In this document: positions 43,413 to 53,174 of the stretch, one piece after another
How positions within the stretch are numbered: position 1 is the stretch's first letter
How the letters are laid out: the number at the start of each line of letters is the position of its first letter
Notes under the pieces: generated by a model
The model's database searches: none
Seen by the model: only the letters and a program-made list of their open reading frames with translations
What the model was told of the DNA's origin: nothing
Program-made: the position numbers and the translations under genes
Assembly (NCBI RefSeq): GCF_007988885.1
Contig: NZ_BJUZ01000001.1
Coordinates: forward strand, 186,001 to 250,000
Direction of reading: 5' to 3'
DNA: 64,000 nt
DNA from: Gluconobacter wancherniae NBRC 103581
GTDB lineage: Bacteria > Pseudomonadota > Alphaproteobacteria > Acetobacterales > Acetobacteraceae

Positions 43413-45599
43413 ATGAAGCGACAGGTTTCTGCGTGTCTTGTGGCGAAATCATTGCTCTTCACTTTTTCGGCTTCGGCAGCTGACACGGCAGACAAACGCA
43501 ATGCGTCAAAGCCCGTTGCGACAACCCATGAGGCTGCCAGGCCCGAGCATATTACGGTCCATAGCCGCAATGGAACCGGGACTGTCGCGGATTATCGAAC
43601 AAAGACTGCAGTTCTGGGTCCCCTGGGCGAACGTTCCCTGCTGGATACGCCGTTTTCAGTTATGACCGTCAATCATGATGTGATTACCAACCAGCAAGCG
43701 CGCAATATCAATGATCTGGCGCAGTATATGCCTTCCGTTCAGCTTGAGCAGCGTGGTGATCCGAACACCAGCCGCCCTCAATCCCGTGGTTTTGAAGCAG
43801 ACGTTATCGCCAATTCGCGTATCGACGGGCTGAACATGGTCACGACGACGCCATATGCAGCGGAACAGTTTGACAGTCTTCAGGTACTGAATGGCCTTTC
43901 CGGTGCATTGTATGGGCCTCAGAATCCGGCCGGAACCTTTGATTATACGCTCAAGCGCCCGACCGACCGCCGCACGGAGCGCTTTGTTGTGGGTGTGGAT
44001 TCCATTGGTGCGCCGATGGAAAATGCAGATTTTTCCGGGCGTGTCGGCCGTCATGGCTGGTTTGGGTATCGCCTGAATCTTCTGCACCAGCAGGGTACGG
44101 GCTATGTGCAGGGCTCGCACCTGCGTCGTGATATGGTCAGCGGTGATTTTGACATTCATCTGTCGCCAAACACAGTGATCCAGATCGACGCCAGTCAATA
44201 CAGCTATTCGGTTCGTGGGCTGCCGGGTGCATTTTCATACAGTACCAGCATTCAGCTGCCGCAGGCACCTGATCTGAGCCGGGAGCATTATGGACAGCCT
44301 CAGGCTGGCTATAATGCCGAGACCAATACGGCGCTGGCAAAGATCATTCATCATTTTAATGACAACTGGAGCCTGACGCTGGGGGGGCTTTACCAGAACG
44401 CCTATCGCGATGTTTTCACCACAGCGAACCAGCTTCTGGATTCGGCTGGCAACTATCGTCAGACGATAGCGGCAGCTGCGACAGCCAAGAACTTCAAGGT
44501 TGGCAGCAATCTTGCTTATCTGAACGGGACTTTTCACACTTGGATGTTGAAGCATCAGATTGTGGTGGGGACTAACGGTTATACGATGGGAAACTATAAT
44601 CCTACGTCCGCTCAGTCCTATGTTCTGGGTACGGCGCAGCTCGGAAATCCAAAAGCTTTTTCGAGCCCGCAGCCCTATTCTTCTGGAACGTATAAGTCTG
44701 CCGATACTGCCAGCCAGACGTTGCTTGTTGGAGACACGATCTCTCTCGGCCGCCACTGGGCCATCATGGGGACGCTGGGCTGGGGCTGGATGAGCGCGAA
44801 TAACTACGGCAAGAGCGGCGTTAAGACTTCAAGCTACAGTCGTTCCGCTGCATTCAGTCCGATGACGAGCCTGATGTATAAGGTGAATGACACGCAAACG
44901 GCATATTTCACCTGGGGGCGTTCCCTTCAGACGGGACCTACAGCTCCTGCCGGTGCTGCTAACGTCAACGAAGTTCTCGCCCCGCTGCGCTCTGAAGAAT
45001 ATGAGGTTGGCTACAAGATGCTTGTAGCGGACCGTATTCAGCTGAATGTTGCGGGTTTTCGCATGACGCGGCCATTCGGATACACTGATCCGGTCACGAA
45101 CGTGTTTGGAACATTCGGAACGCAACGTAATTATGGCGTGGAATTCCAGGCTTCCGGTAACCTTACTAAGAACCTGACGGTACTGGGTGGAATGACGTGG
45201 CTTGATGCACAGCTTGGCTCAACGGGTGTTGCCAAGACGTCCTACAAGCAGGTTGTCGGGGTTCCGCCGCTCATGGCAAATGCGCTGCTTGATTATAGGT
45301 TGCCCTTCCTGAAAGGCACTGCCGTCAACGCGAATGTTCATTACATGGGCCGCCGTGCAGCCAATGTTTATAATACGACATTTGCGCCGTCTTACGTGAC
45401 ACTTGATCTGGGCGCGCGATACGCAACGCACGCTTATGGTCAGCCACTTGTATTTCGTTTCGGTGTGGAGAACGTGACGAACCAGAGCTATTGGGCGTCT
45501 GTTTATCCATCCAGCATCAATGGTGGTGGGACCGCGAGTAACTCTGCTGTAGCAGGTCTGCCGCGTACCTATCACTTCACGATGGAGCTGGATCTCTGA
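43413..45599 (+). CDS. TonB-dependent siderophore-type receptor
   Basis: The 728-residue protein has a signal peptide (cut near ASAADTADK), a plug opening RPEHITVHSRNG, and PFSVMTVNHDVI with QARNINDLAQYMPSV, which is the hallmark of the FhuA/FoxA-like siderophore receptor group. Barrel strands end with TYHFTMELDL. The ATG at 43413 has GGGAGG 6 nt upstream. A clear Fur box was not found, so iron control is inferred from family only. A bidirectional terminator follows. Confidence 0.9.
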   Translation: MKRQVSACLVAKSLLFTFSASAADTADKRNASKPVATTHEAARPEHITVHSRNGTGTVADYRTKTAVLGPLGERSLLDTPFSVMTVNHDVITNQQARNINDLAQYMPSVQLEQRGDPNTSRPQSRGFEADVIANSRIDGLNMVTTTPYAAEQFDSLQVLNGLSGALYGPQNPAGTFDYTLKRPTDRRTERFVVGVDSIGAPMENADFSGRVGRHGWFGYRLNLLHQQGTGYVQGSHLRRDMVSGDFDIHLSPNTVIQIDASQYSYSVRGLPGAFSYSTSIQLPQAPDLSREHYGQPQAGYNAETNTALAKIIHHFNDNWSLTLGGLYQNAYRDVFTTANQLLDSAGNYRQTIAAAATAKNFKVGSNLAYLNGTFHTWMLKHQIVVGTNGYTMGNYNPTSAQSYVLGTAQLGNPKAFSSPQPYSSGTYKSADTASQTLLVGDTISLGRHWAIMGTLGWGWMSANNYGKSGVKTSSYSRSAAFSPMTSLMYKVNDTQTAYFTWGRSLQTGPTAPAGAANVNEVLAPLRSEEYEVGYKMLVADRIQLNVAGFRMTRPFGYTDPVTNVFGTFGTQRNYGVEFQASGNLTKNLTVLGGMTWLDAQLGSTGVAKTSYKQVVGVPPLMANALLDYRLPFLKGTAVNANVHYMGRRAANVYNTTFAPSYVTLDLGARYATHAYGQPLVFRFGVENVTNQSYWASVYPSSINGGGTASNSAVAGLPRTYHFTMELDL

Positions 45600-45631
45600 T
45601 CCGGCTTTCCCTCAATCAGGTTCCATAAAAC

Positions 45632-45664
45632 AAAAAAGCCGCTCCTTTCCGGGGCGGCTTTTTT
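45632..45664. terminator. Bidirectional terminator between TonB receptor and ornithine decarboxylase
   Basis: A 14-bp stem (AAAAAAGCCGCTCC / GGGGCGGCTTTTTT, one G-U pair) with a 5-nt loop and T-runs on both strands lies between the convergent genes. It should work in both directions. Confidence 0.9.
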
Positions 45665-45686
45665 CATGAGTGATAGATTTTTTCGC

Positions 45687-46826
45687 TTAGATATAATGCT
45701 CGGCAAGTGGCGGGAAGCCATTGAAGCCTGTGGAGCAATACGTGGAGACGTATGCGCCCGTCGCCAGGATATCCACGCGATCACCGTCTCGCAGGGAGTT
45801 CGGTAGAGGGATGCGTGCCTTTTCGTACATGATGTCCACGCCGTCGCAACTCGGCCCTGCCAGAACGCATGGCGAGTGATCGGGATCAGATTCGTCATGG
45901 GGCGTACGGAATGTATAGCGAATGGCTTCACCTTCCGTTTCCGCCAGACCACCGAATCTTCCGATATCGAGATATACCCAGCGCGGGTCTGTTGGTGCAC
46001 CGCCACGGCGGCTTACGAGCACAACTTCGCTGGATACAACGCCTGCTTCGCCAACCATGTAACGTCCCGGCTCTACCAGAATGTCCGGAAGGTCATTATG
46101 GAAGTGTTCGGTCAGTGCCTGAGAGATTGCCGTGCAGAATTGCCCGATCGTCGGGACATCCTCGCGGTAACGGGCAGGGAAGCCGCCGCCAAGGTTCAGC
46201 ATCTGCAGATCGAGACCTTCGTCCTGAAGATCGCGATACAGCGCCGAAGCTCGGGCGATTGCTGTCTCGTATGCGGTGACACTGGTCTGCTGGCTGCCCA
46301 CATGAAATGAGAGGCCATATGGGCGCAGGCCCATCGTTGCCGCGCGAAGCATCAGTTCGCGTGCATGCGTGGTCGTTGTTCCGAACTTGCGGGACAGCGG
46401 CCAGTCTGCGCCTTCGTTTTCGACTGTCAGACGGCAGAAAACCCGTGCACCAGGAGCGTGCTCGGCAAGCTTTGCAAGCTCTTCCATGCTGTCAAACACG
46501 AACAGGTCAATACCGAGTTCGTGGGCTTCCCGAATGGCGGAAACCTTCTTGACGGTATTCCCATAGGAAATACGGTCCGGCGTTGCGCCTGCTGCCAGGC
46601 ACATCCGGATCTCCTCAATGGACGCTGCATCGAAGGAGGAGCCAAGCTCAGTCAGGCGGCGCAGGATCTGCGGCGCCGGATTGGCCTTGATGGCATAATA
46701 GATCCGCGCCGATGGCAGATTATGGTGGAGAGCCTGATACCGGCTTTCAACCACATCGAGATCTACGACGAGGCAAGGAGTAGCCGGGCGATGCTCGGCA
46801 AAGAAACGTGAGATTTTGGGAGTCAT
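45687..46826 (-). CDS. Ornithine/lysine-type decarboxylase (alanine-racemase fold)
   Basis: The 379-residue enzyme is the PLP-dependent group IV type used for putrescine synthesis. The PLP lysine is in YYAIKANP, HVGSQ and GGGFPARY flank the phosphate site, EPGRYMVG follows, and the active cysteine is in GPSCDGVDIMYE. The ATG at 46826 (MTPKISRFF) has GGGA 9 nt upstream; an ATG 9 nt earlier is possible but has a GGGA touching it. A long structured leader precedes it. Substrate preference (ornithine versus lysine) is inferred. Confidence 0.9.
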   Translation of the reverse strand: MTPKISRFFAEHRPATPCLVVDLDVVESRYQALHHNLPSARIYYAIKANPAPQILRRLTELGSSFDAASIEEIRMCLAAGATPDRISYGNTVKKVSAIREAHELGIDLFVFDSMEELAKLAEHAPGARVFCRLTVENEGADWPLSRKFGTTTTHARELMLRAATMGLRPYGLSFHVGSQQTSVTAYETAIARASALYRDLQDEGLDLQMLNLGGGFPARYREDVPTIGQFCTAISQALTEHFHNDLPDILVEPGRYMVGEAGVVSSEVVLVSRRGGAPTDPRWVYLDIGRFGGLAETEGEAIRYTFRTPHDESDPDHSPCVLAGPSCDGVDIMYEKARIPLPNSLRDGDRVDILATGAYVSTYCSTGFNGFPPLAEHYI

Positions 46827-47060
46827 GACACTCATTCCCAGAACCGGACTCGCGGAGGGAGATTGGCTCCCTGCGAGCTTGTTGCGAAACGGTCGAACGG
46901 ACCGGCGAAGTGCGGGACCCGAGAAAACGGGATCCGAAGGCCAGAACGCTTGACGTCGTTGCGTAACCTCGAGAGGGCCAGTGGCACGTGCGTTGCTGCG
47001 TGGGGGGCATATGAGGCTAAATCGTCTTCAGTGCAACATCTATTTTTTGCAATTCTGATG
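46827..47060 (-). ncRNA. Structured 5' leader of the ornithine decarboxylase gene, speF-like candidate
   Basis: The region between the decarboxylase and the divergent YihY gene is 374 to 383 bp long (46836-47209) with no supported coding frame. Reading on the minus strand it has a strong 11-bp hairpin with a two-base bulge (46849-46877), just before the start, and a 7-bp one with one bulge (46915-46935). The alphaproteobacterial speF RNA motif lies upstream of ornithine decarboxylase genes, so this leader may be a member; I cannot run the covariance model. A TTGCAC/CATATG pair near 47020-47040 could be its promoter. Confidence 0.45.
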
Positions 47061-47209
47061 AGGGACAAATATGCCTGTCTGTATTGCGTATGTCATTTTG
47101 GGAACGCAGGGCTGGTATCCTGCGTAAACATGGGCGCTGAGCACTTCTGTTTCAGGAGCGCTTCCCCACGATTGCTGCTCCGAACAACAAAAGTTGAGGA
47201 AAATACTGA

Positions 47210-48355
47210 GTGCTCATGTCCCCTGATTCTGAACTTACACATGGTGCTTCGGGGCCTGAGAAGCCGGAAGGTGCGGCAGATTTGAGCAGGGACGAGCTGG
47301 AGAAAATCCAGAACGCACTGCCGGATCTCGATGAGGAGGCTGTAAGGCGCGCTCATGAACTGAGCCTGGGTGCACCCGGCACCGGGGCAAACTCGCCGCT
47401 TTCCATGCCACGTGCGGGCTGGAAGCTGGTCCTTAAGCAGGTGGTCTCGGAGGTCGGCTCCAGCCAGACATCTCTTTCGGCAGCGGGCTGCGCCTTTTAC
47501 GCCACATTGTCGCTGTTTCCGGCGATCTCTACGCTTATTTCGGTCTATGGACTCGCGTTTGACTTACAGACAGTGGAGCCTCAGCTTGAGGTCCTACGCC
47601 ACCTTCTTCCGAACGCGGCATACGAACTGATTGGCGGGCGAATCCATACTCTTGTGGCTCAGCCGCATTCGTCTTTGACGATTGGCCTTATTTTTTCTCT
47701 GACTGTGGCGCTCTGGTCTGCTTCGGCCAGCACTAAATCGGTGCTGTCCGCTCTGAACATGGCCTATAATGCGACAGAGAGCCGCAGCTTCCTCAGATTT
47801 CAGGCAATGGCTCTGAGTATGACGCTGATGGCTGTCGTGGGAGCATGTCTGACGTTGGCGCTGATGGTCGCGGCACCGGCGCTCGTGGATTATCTTCCCA
47901 AATATCTCGGCTTCCAGCCGCCGCCGCCATTTGATCTGCTTGTCTCATATGGTGCGCCGGTGGTCGTGCGCCTTGTCGCCCCGGTTCTGATGCTCCTCTT
48001 TGTCTTTATGGCGGTGAGTCTGCTTTATCGGTTTGCCCCTTGCCGTACACCCGCCCAGTGGCGCTGGATTCTGCCGGGCTCGGTGGTCGCTACCATGCTC
48101 TGGGTCATCACGTCCCTCGGCTTTTCCTGGTATGTCGGGCATTTCGCCAGCTATGGCGCAACATATGGGCCTCTAGGTGCCGTTGCTGCCATTATGATGT
48201 GGTTCTTTGTCAGCACATATGTTGTGCTGTTCGGCGCTGAACTGAATGCTGGTCTTGAAGAGCGCGCAAAGGGTGAGCAGCCCAGGATTACAGGTCTGCC
48301 TCAGCCGGATCCGATTGTAGCCGCGGCTGTCAGCAGGGCAGAAGGAACGCCCTGA
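47210..48355 (+). CDS. YihY/BrkB-family inner-membrane protein
   Basis: The 381-residue protein has a soluble acidic N-terminal extension (about 1-75) followed by six membrane helices with the family motifs AAGCAFYATLSLFPAISTL near residue 85, SASTKSVLSALNMAYN and MMWFFVSTYVVLFGAELNAGLE. Roles of YihY/BrkB proteins are poorly defined; they are not RNase BN. The GTG at 47210 has GAGGA 9 nt upstream, better placed than for the ATG at 47216. A terminator follows at once. Confidence 0.9.
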   Translation: MLMSPDSELTHGASGPEKPEGAADLSRDELEKIQNALPDLDEEAVRRAHELSLGAPGTGANSPLSMPRAGWKLVLKQVVSEVGSSQTSLSAAGCAFYATLSLFPAISTLISVYGLAFDLQTVEPQLEVLRHLLPNAAYELIGGRIHTLVAQPHSSLTIGLIFSLTVALWSASASTKSVLSALNMAYNATESRSFLRFQAMALSMTLMAVVGACLTLALMVAAPALVDYLPKYLGFQPPPPFDLLVSYGAPVVVRLVAPVLMLLFVFMAVSLLYRFAPCRTPAQWRWILPGSVVATMLWVITSLGFSWYVGHFASYGATYGPLGAVAAIMMWFFVSTYVVLFGAELNAGLEERAKGEQPRITGLPQPDPIVAAAVSRAEGTP

Positions 48356-48365
48356 CCCTCAGAAT

Positions 48366-48404
48366 ACAAAAAGGCACCGCCCTGCATAGTGGGCGCCTTT
48401 TTGT
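48366..48404. terminator. Terminator between YihY gene and rlpA
   Basis: ACAAAAAGGC and GCCTTTTTGT form a perfect 10-bp outer stem, with an inner GCCC/GGGC stem and an 8-nt loop. A-tract and T-tract flank it, so it can end transcription of both convergent genes. Confidence 0.88.
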
Positions 48405-48412
48405 GGTTTTTA

Positions 48413-49096
48413 TCAGTGATGCACTCTGTGTGGTGCCTTGCGAATGGGCTGATGCGTGGCCGCAGTTTTCGCGTGCGCGTCAGGGGCCGGTACGGCAGAC
48501 CCGCTCGCTGCATTTTCAATGGCCTGTGCGCTGGTATCAGCAGGATCAGCCTCGGCGACTTCCATTTCCGGGCCAGTGGATGCGGGGACACCCGGTACAG
48601 CCTTAGGTAGCTGGGCAATGGTCACATGCGCCGTACCGCTGTGCAGCATGCCAATTTTTGCAGCAGCGGCATGGGAGAGATCAATAATGCGGTTATTGAA
48701 AGGGCCACGATCATTGACCGTGACAACAACAGACTGACCTGTGTCCTGAGACGTGACCAACAGCTTCGTGCCGATCGGCAGGGAAGGGTGGGCGGCCGTC
48801 ATGGTATTGGTGTCGAAGATCGCTCCCGAACTGGTCCGGCGTCCATGGAAATGACGGCCATACCAGCTTGCCACTCCGTTTTGGGTCCAGCTGGCGGCTT
48901 TGTGCGCGTGATTGGACAGAGCGGCCCGGACAGATGCGGCCCAGCTTGTATGAACCGTACCATTACTCTGGGATTCGTCAGCTGCGTGAGCCGTTCCTGC
49001 ACCTACCGCACCGGCGAGTGTGAGAACAAAGGTCAGGCCGCGAAGAGAGAGAACGGAACGGGGCGCTACGAGTTGGGAAACGGGCTTGAATGTCAC
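48413..49096 (-). CDS. RlpA-like septal-ring lipoprotein/lytic transglycosylase
   Basis: The 227-residue protein has a signal peptide (hydrophobic RGLTFVLTLAGAVGAG, cleavage near AHAAD) and a double-psi barrel domain with GVASWYGRHFHGRRTSSG, TAAHPSLPIGT, VNDRGPF and DLSHAAAAKIG, the RlpA signature. No lipobox cysteine follows the signal, unlike E. coli RlpA. The C-terminal tail is Ala/Pro/His-rich, with no SPOR domain. The start is uncertain; GTG 49096 is chosen since it gives a good signal peptide. Confidence 0.85.
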   Translation of the reverse strand: MTFKPVSQLVAPRSVLSLRGLTFVLTLAGAVGAGTAHAADESQSNGTVHTSWAASVRAALSNHAHKAASWTQNGVASWYGRHFHGRRTSSGAIFDTNTMTAAHPSLPIGTKLLVTSQDTGQSVVVTVNDRGPFNNRIIDLSHAAAAKIGMLHSGTAHVTIAQLPKAVPGVPASTGPEMEVAEADPADTSAQAIENAASGSAVPAPDAHAKTAATHQPIRKAPHRVHH

Positions 49097-49249
49097 AATC
49101 CGTGGGTCTTCTCCAGTGGAAGGGCAGGGGTTCAATCGCGCTTCATAGCACAAAATTGCCGCCTATGGACAGTTTGAATACCTTGAAGTGGGCAGCATTA
49201 GGGCAATGACGCTTTCATGACGGCCATGAAAGTGCTATCGCGCGGCCAG

Positions 49250-49705
49250 ATGAAACGCCCCCTCATTGCCGTTCTGAACGGTCCGAACCTTAATATGCTG
49301 GGTCTTCGCCAGCCCGGAATCTATGGACACGCCACACTCGATGATCTCGAGCAGGTGTGTATTCAGGCTGCCGAAAGGCTTGATGTTGCCATTGATTTCC
49401 GTCAGACGAACGGTGAGGGTGAGCTTGTGTCCTGGGTGCAGGAATGTCATGGCCGCGCACGTGGAATCGTGATCAATCCTGCTGCTTACGGACACACTTC
49501 GATTGCCTTGCTTGACGCTCTTCTTGCTGTCGGGCTGCCAGTGGTCGAAGTTCATATTTCAAATATTCATCGTCGGGAGTCGTTTCGTCATCATTCCTAC
49601 GTCTCGCAGGCCGCCATCGGCGTGATCTGCGGTCTTGGCGTTCGGGGATATGCGCATGCGCTCCAGGCTATTACTGACATGATCGAGGACGAGGACGAAG
49701 GATGA
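49250..49705 (+). CDS. aroQ: 3-Dehydroquinate dehydratase, type II
   Basis: AroQ removes water from dehydroquinate in the shikimate pathway. The 151-residue protein has LNGPNLNMLG near residue 9, the catalytic tyrosine in GIYGH, NPAAYGHTS and HISNIHRRESFR with the catalytic histidine. The ATG at 49250 (MKRPLIAVLN) fits the usual start; ATGs at 49217 and 49226 would extend it. The stop overlaps accB as ATGA, the common aroQ-accBC order. Confidence 0.93.
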   Translation: MKRPLIAVLNGPNLNMLGLRQPGIYGHATLDDLEQVCIQAAERLDVAIDFRQTNGEGELVSWVQECHGRARGIVINPAAYGHTSIALLDALLAVGLPVVEVHISNIHRRESFRHHSYVSQAAIGVICGLGVRGYAHALQAITDMIEDEDEG

Positions 49706-50151
49706 GCCGTATGCTCGTGGACAAGGATGCCATTCGGGCATTGGCCGATATTCTGACGGAAACCGGCCTGACCGAAATCGAGATTGCAGAAGCTGACAGC
49801 CGCATCCGCGTTGTCCGTGGTGGCGTCGTGCAGGCAGTGGCTCCTGTTGCTGCGGCTCCGGCAGCTGTCGCTGCGGCCCCGGTCCCGGCAGCTGCACCGT
49901 CCGATCCGGCAAAGCATCCCGGTGCTGTTCCCAGCCCGATGGTGGGCGTGGCGTATCTGACGCCTGATCCTTCTGCACCGCAGTTCGTGCAGGAAGGCGC
50001 GCATGTTTCTGCTGGCCAGACCATCATGCTGATCGAAGCCATGAAGACCTTCAACCAGATCAAGGCACCGCGCTCCGGTACCCTGACGAAGTTTGTTGTA
50101 GCTTCGGGAGATCCGGTTGAATTCGGCGAGCCTCTGGCGATCATCGAGTAA
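49702..50151 (+). CDS. accB: Acetyl-CoA carboxylase biotin carboxyl carrier protein
   Basis: AccB carries biotin for the first step of fatty acid synthesis. The 149-residue protein has an Ala/Pro-rich linker (about 48-72) and the C-terminal biotinyl domain with [12 protein letters not shown], in which the lysine is biotinylated. The residue after it is threonine rather than the more common methionine, as in other alphaproteobacteria. The stop overlaps accC by one base. Confidence 0.96.
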   Translation: MSRMLVDKDAIRALADILTETGLTEIEIAEADSRIRVVRGGVVQAVAPVAAAPAAVAAAPVPAAAPSDPAKHPGAVPSPMVGVAYLTPDPSAPQFVQEGAHVSAGQTIMLIEAMKTFNQIKAPRSGTLTKFVVASGDPVEFGEPLAIIE

Positions 50152-51500
50152 TGTTTTCAAAAATCCTCATTGCCAATCGTGGTGAGATCGCGCTGCGTAT
50201 TCAGCGCGCCTGCCGTGAGATGGGCATCAAAACTGTTGCTGTGCATTCCACGGCCGACGCCGACGCGATGCATGTGCGTCTGGCGGACGAAGCTGTCTGC
50301 ATCGGGCCGCCAAGCTCACGTGATTCCTATCTGAACGTGGCAGCGATTCTCTCCGCGGCGACGATCACGGGCGCTGAAGCCATCCATCCTGGATATGGCT
50401 TTCTCTCCGAGAATGCTGATTTCGCCGAAACGGTGGAAGCTCATGGCCTCGCCTTTATCGGCCCGACTGCGGAGCATATCCGCACGATGGGTGACAAAAT
50501 CACGGCGAAGACGACCATGCGTGCCCTGGGTGTGCCTCTGGTTCCGGGCTCTGACGGCGCACTCGCAGACCTGAACATGGCCCGCAAGGTTGCTGAGGAA
50601 ATCGGTTATCCGGTGCTCATCAAGGCTGCTGCTGGTGGTGGTGGTCGTGGGATGAAGGTCGCGCAGACGGCTGATGACATCGAGGAAGCCTGGAGCGTCG
50701 CGCGGACCGAAGCCCGTGCTGCCTTTGGCAATGACGAGGTCTATCTCGAGAAATATCTCGATCGGCCTCGTCATATCGAATTGCAGATCATGGCCGATAT
50801 GCACGGCAATGTGGTGCATTTCGGTGAGCGTGACTGTTCCTTGCAGCGCCGTCATCAGAAGCTTTTGGAAGAGGCAGGTTCGCCTGCACTCGAGCCTGCA
50901 GAGCGCGACGCCATTGGTGCGACGGCCACTGCGGCCCTCACCAAGCTCGGCTACCGCAATGCTGGCACGCTTGAGTTTCTGTATCAGGACGGCCAGTTCT
51001 GCTTCATCGAGATGAATACGCGACTTCAGGTCGAACATCCGGTGACCGAAATGGTCTGTGATGTGGATCTCGTCCGCGAGCAGATCCGCATCGCTGCCGG
51101 TGAGCCGCTGGGTTACACCCAGTCAGACATCAAGGTCAGCGGGCATGCCATCGAGTGCCGGATCAATGCCGAGAACCCGGAAACCTTTGTTCCCAATCCG
51201 GGAACGATCAAGGTTTTCCATGCTCCCGGTGGTCTGGGCGTGCGTATGGACAGCGCCATCTATGCTGGCTATCGGGTCCCGCCTTATTACGACAGCATGA
51301 TTGCCAAGCTGATCGTACATGCGCCTACCCGCGCAGAGGCGATCTCCCGTATGCAGCGGGCGCTTGATGAATGTGTGGTTGAAGGTGTGCAGACGGTCAT
51401 CCCGCTGCATCGCAAGATTCTCGCAGATCCTTCGTTCCAGAAAGGGGATTATACGATCCACTGGCTGGAAAATTTCGTGGCATCCCAGACCCCGGAATAA
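50151..51500 (+). CDS. accC: Acetyl-CoA carboxylase biotin carboxylase subunit
   Basis: AccC uses ATP and bicarbonate to carboxylate biotin on AccB. The 449-residue protein has the biotin carboxylase N-domain ([16 protein letters not shown]), the ATP-grasp Gly-rich [24 protein letters not shown] and [14 protein letters not shown]. Length and motifs are standard. It directly follows accB and precedes the NIPSNAP gene by 15 bp. Confidence 0.97.
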   Translation: MFSKILIANRGEIALRIQRACREMGIKTVAVHSTADADAMHVRLADEAVCIGPPSSRDSYLNVAAILSAATITGAEAIHPGYGFLSENADFAETVEAHGLAFIGPTAEHIRTMGDKITAKTTMRALGVPLVPGSDGALADLNMARKVAEEIGYPVLIKAAAGGGGRGMKVAQTADDIEEAWSVARTEARAAFGNDEVYLEKYLDRPRHIELQIMADMHGNVVHFGERDCSLQRRHQKLLEEAGSPALEPAERDAIGATATAALTKLGYRNAGTLEFLYQDGQFCFIEMNTRLQVEHPVTEMVCDVDLVREQIRIAAGEPLGYTQSDIKVSGHAIECRINAENPETFVPNPGTIKVFHAPGGLGVRMDSAIYAGYRVPPYYDSMIAKLIVHAPTRAEAISRMQRALDECVVEGVQTVIPLHRKILADPSFQKGDYTIHWLENFVASQTPE

Positions 51501-51515
51501 AATAGAGACGTGCCG

Positions 51516-52085
51516 ATGTCATACGCTGAGACGCTCATTCTGGATATCGTCCCAGGAAAAGTTCCGCAGGTTGCTGCTGTGCTTTCCGCTGTGTCTGGAA
51601 TGGGTGCCTGGGTGACCGAAATCGGCCATCTCAACCGGATTACACTGTTGCGGTTGTCTGATACCGTTCAGGAACTTCTGGAAAGTCGGGCGGATATCCT
51701 TGCAGCCCTGCCACATGAATTCCTGCTGCGCTCTGACGTGACATCGTGGCGTGTTCTGTCACCTGTTATGCCTGCAGGTGCTTATGGCAGCGTCTATGAA
51801 TGGCGCTGTTATGAGAGCAAGACAGACGGCATGGCGAACACTGAGCGTCTGTTCATGGACGCTCTTCCTGCACGTCTGGAGCATTCGTCACTGCTATGTG
51901 CGCTTGTATCCCTTGAGGGTACGCCACGCTTTGCACATCTGTGGCCATATACGGATCTGAATGATCGCGCTTCAGCAAGAGTGAATGCTGTTGCTTCCGG
52001 TCAGTGGCCGCCGAAGATCGCCGGTTTTCTGAATAATATGGAAAACGAAATTCTGCTGCCGCTTGCCAACAGCATCTGGCGCTGA
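51516..52085 (+). CDS. NIPSNAP-family protein
   Basis: The 189-residue protein has a C-terminal NIPSNAP-like ferredoxin-fold domain: SVYEWRCYESK, an ALPARLEHSSLLCAL segment, HLWPYTDLNDRASARV and a final GQWPPKIAGFL. The N-terminal half (TLILDIVPGKVPQV) may be a second, degenerate copy of the same fold. The function of bacterial NIPSNAP proteins is poorly known. It follows accC by 15 bp with GAGA before the ATG, so it belongs to the aroQ-acc unit. A strong terminator follows. Confidence 0.78.
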   Translation: MSYAETLILDIVPGKVPQVAAVLSAVSGMGAWVTEIGHLNRITLLRLSDTVQELLESRADILAALPHEFLLRSDVTSWRVLSPVMPAGAYGSVYEWRCYESKTDGMANTERLFMDALPARLEHSSLLCALVSLEGTPRFAHLWPYTDLNDRASARVNAVASGQWPPKIAGFLNNMENEILLPLANSIWR

Positions 52086-52110
52086 CGACAACTGAATCCT
52101 GATATGAATG

Positions 52111-52156
52111 ACGCCCGGTAACGGCCCTGAAAGGGCTTGTTACCGGGCGTTTTTTG
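52111..52156 (+). terminator. Terminator after the aroQ-accBC-NIPSNAP operon
   Basis: A perfect 12-bp stem (ACGCCCGGTAAC / GTTACCGGGCGT) with an internal GGCCCTGAAAGGGC loop ends in six T, 25 bp past the stop. It is a textbook intrinsic terminator. Confidence 0.93.
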
Positions 52157-52179
52157 TTACTGCCAGCGGCCGCCAGAGG

Positions 52180-53040
52180 TTAGCCGTTGATGATCATGCC
52201 GCCGTTGACGTGCAGGGTCTGGCCCGTCACGAAAGAAGCGTCTTGGCTGGCGAGGTAGACATATGCCGGACCAAGTTCCGATGGATCTCCGCATCGTCCC
52301 ATAGGGCCATCTTTTCCCAGATCTGCTACGGCCTGCGGGTCAACAGGTCCCCAGCTTGCAGGCTGGAGCGGTGTCCATACCGGCCCGGGCGCCACGGCAT
52401 TGACCCGGATTTTTTTCGGCGCAAGTTGCAGAGCCAGAGCTCGTGTGAAGCCCATTTCCGCAGCTTTCGTCGTTGAATAGGCCACGAGTGCCTTATTTCC
52501 TGCGAAAGCATTGATGGACGATGTGTTGATGATTGCGGCGCCCTCGCCAAGATGGGGAAGTGCTGCGCGGGCGAGATAGAAATATCCGTTGATGTTGGTG
52601 TCCATATGGAGCTGCCATTCATCATCGGAAATCTTTGTGAGATCTTCGCTGACAATCTGCACGCCAGCGTTATTTACCAGAATATCGAGACCGCCCAGCT
52701 CTTTCACGACCTGTGCGACAGCATCGTTGCAGACTTTACTGGAGGTGACGTTCCCCGGGATTGCGAGAGCCTTGCGGCCCTCTTTCTCGATCAGGCGGAT
52801 CGTCTCTTTCGCATCTTCGTGTTCCTCCAGATAGAGGATCGCCACGTCCGCGCCTTCACGGGCAAAGTGCAGCGCTGCGGCACGTCCTATTCCGCTATCT
52901 CCACCGCTGATCAGGGCCTTTTTGCCTTCAAGCTTGCCGCTTCCTTTGTAGCTGGCACGGATGTGCTCGGCCTGAGGTTGCAGAAGCTTTTCGACGCCTG
53001 GCTGATGGTCCTGGGACTGGGGGGGAATATTGGTTGGCAT
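52180..53040 (-). CDS. YghA-like short-chain dehydrogenase, second copy
   Basis: The 286-residue protein has the same layout as the SDR at 24956: an N-terminal extension (1-40), GGDSGIGR, VNNAGVQ, a serine in NTSSINA and YSTTKAA, ending GGMIING. It lies between terminators and the protease gene and seems to be monocistronic. The family reduces small carbonyls with NADPH. The sequence is clearly different from the first copy, so this is an old duplication or two separate acquisitions. Confidence 0.9.
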   Translation of the reverse strand: MPTNIPPQSQDHQPGVEKLLQPQAEHIRASYKGSGKLEGKKALISGGDSGIGRAAALHFAREGADVAILYLEEHEDAKETIRLIEKEGRKALAIPGNVTSSKVCNDAVAQVVKELGGLDILVNNAGVQIVSEDLTKISDDEWQLHMDTNINGYFYLARAALPHLGEGAAIINTSSINAFAGNKALVAYSTTKAAEMGFTRALALQLAPKKIRVNAVAPGPVWTPLQPASWGPVDPQAVADLGKDGPMGRCGDPSELGPAYVYLASQDASFVTGQTLHVNGGMIING

Positions 53041-53174
53041 ACGGTTTTCTCCGACTGGATACAGAGAGGCCCGAGGGCCTCATGATTGTTCCTGTGTTCG
53101 GCAAACGCATCGGGTATGCACAATGTTGCATTCTGTGTTCCCCATCCAGACGGGGAACACAGTGCATTTGGATC

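Noticed and set aside
46863-47285. 140-residue plus-strand frame upstream of the YihY gene
   Set aside because: It has unbalanced composition, no similarity and overlaps the divergent leader of the decarboxylase.
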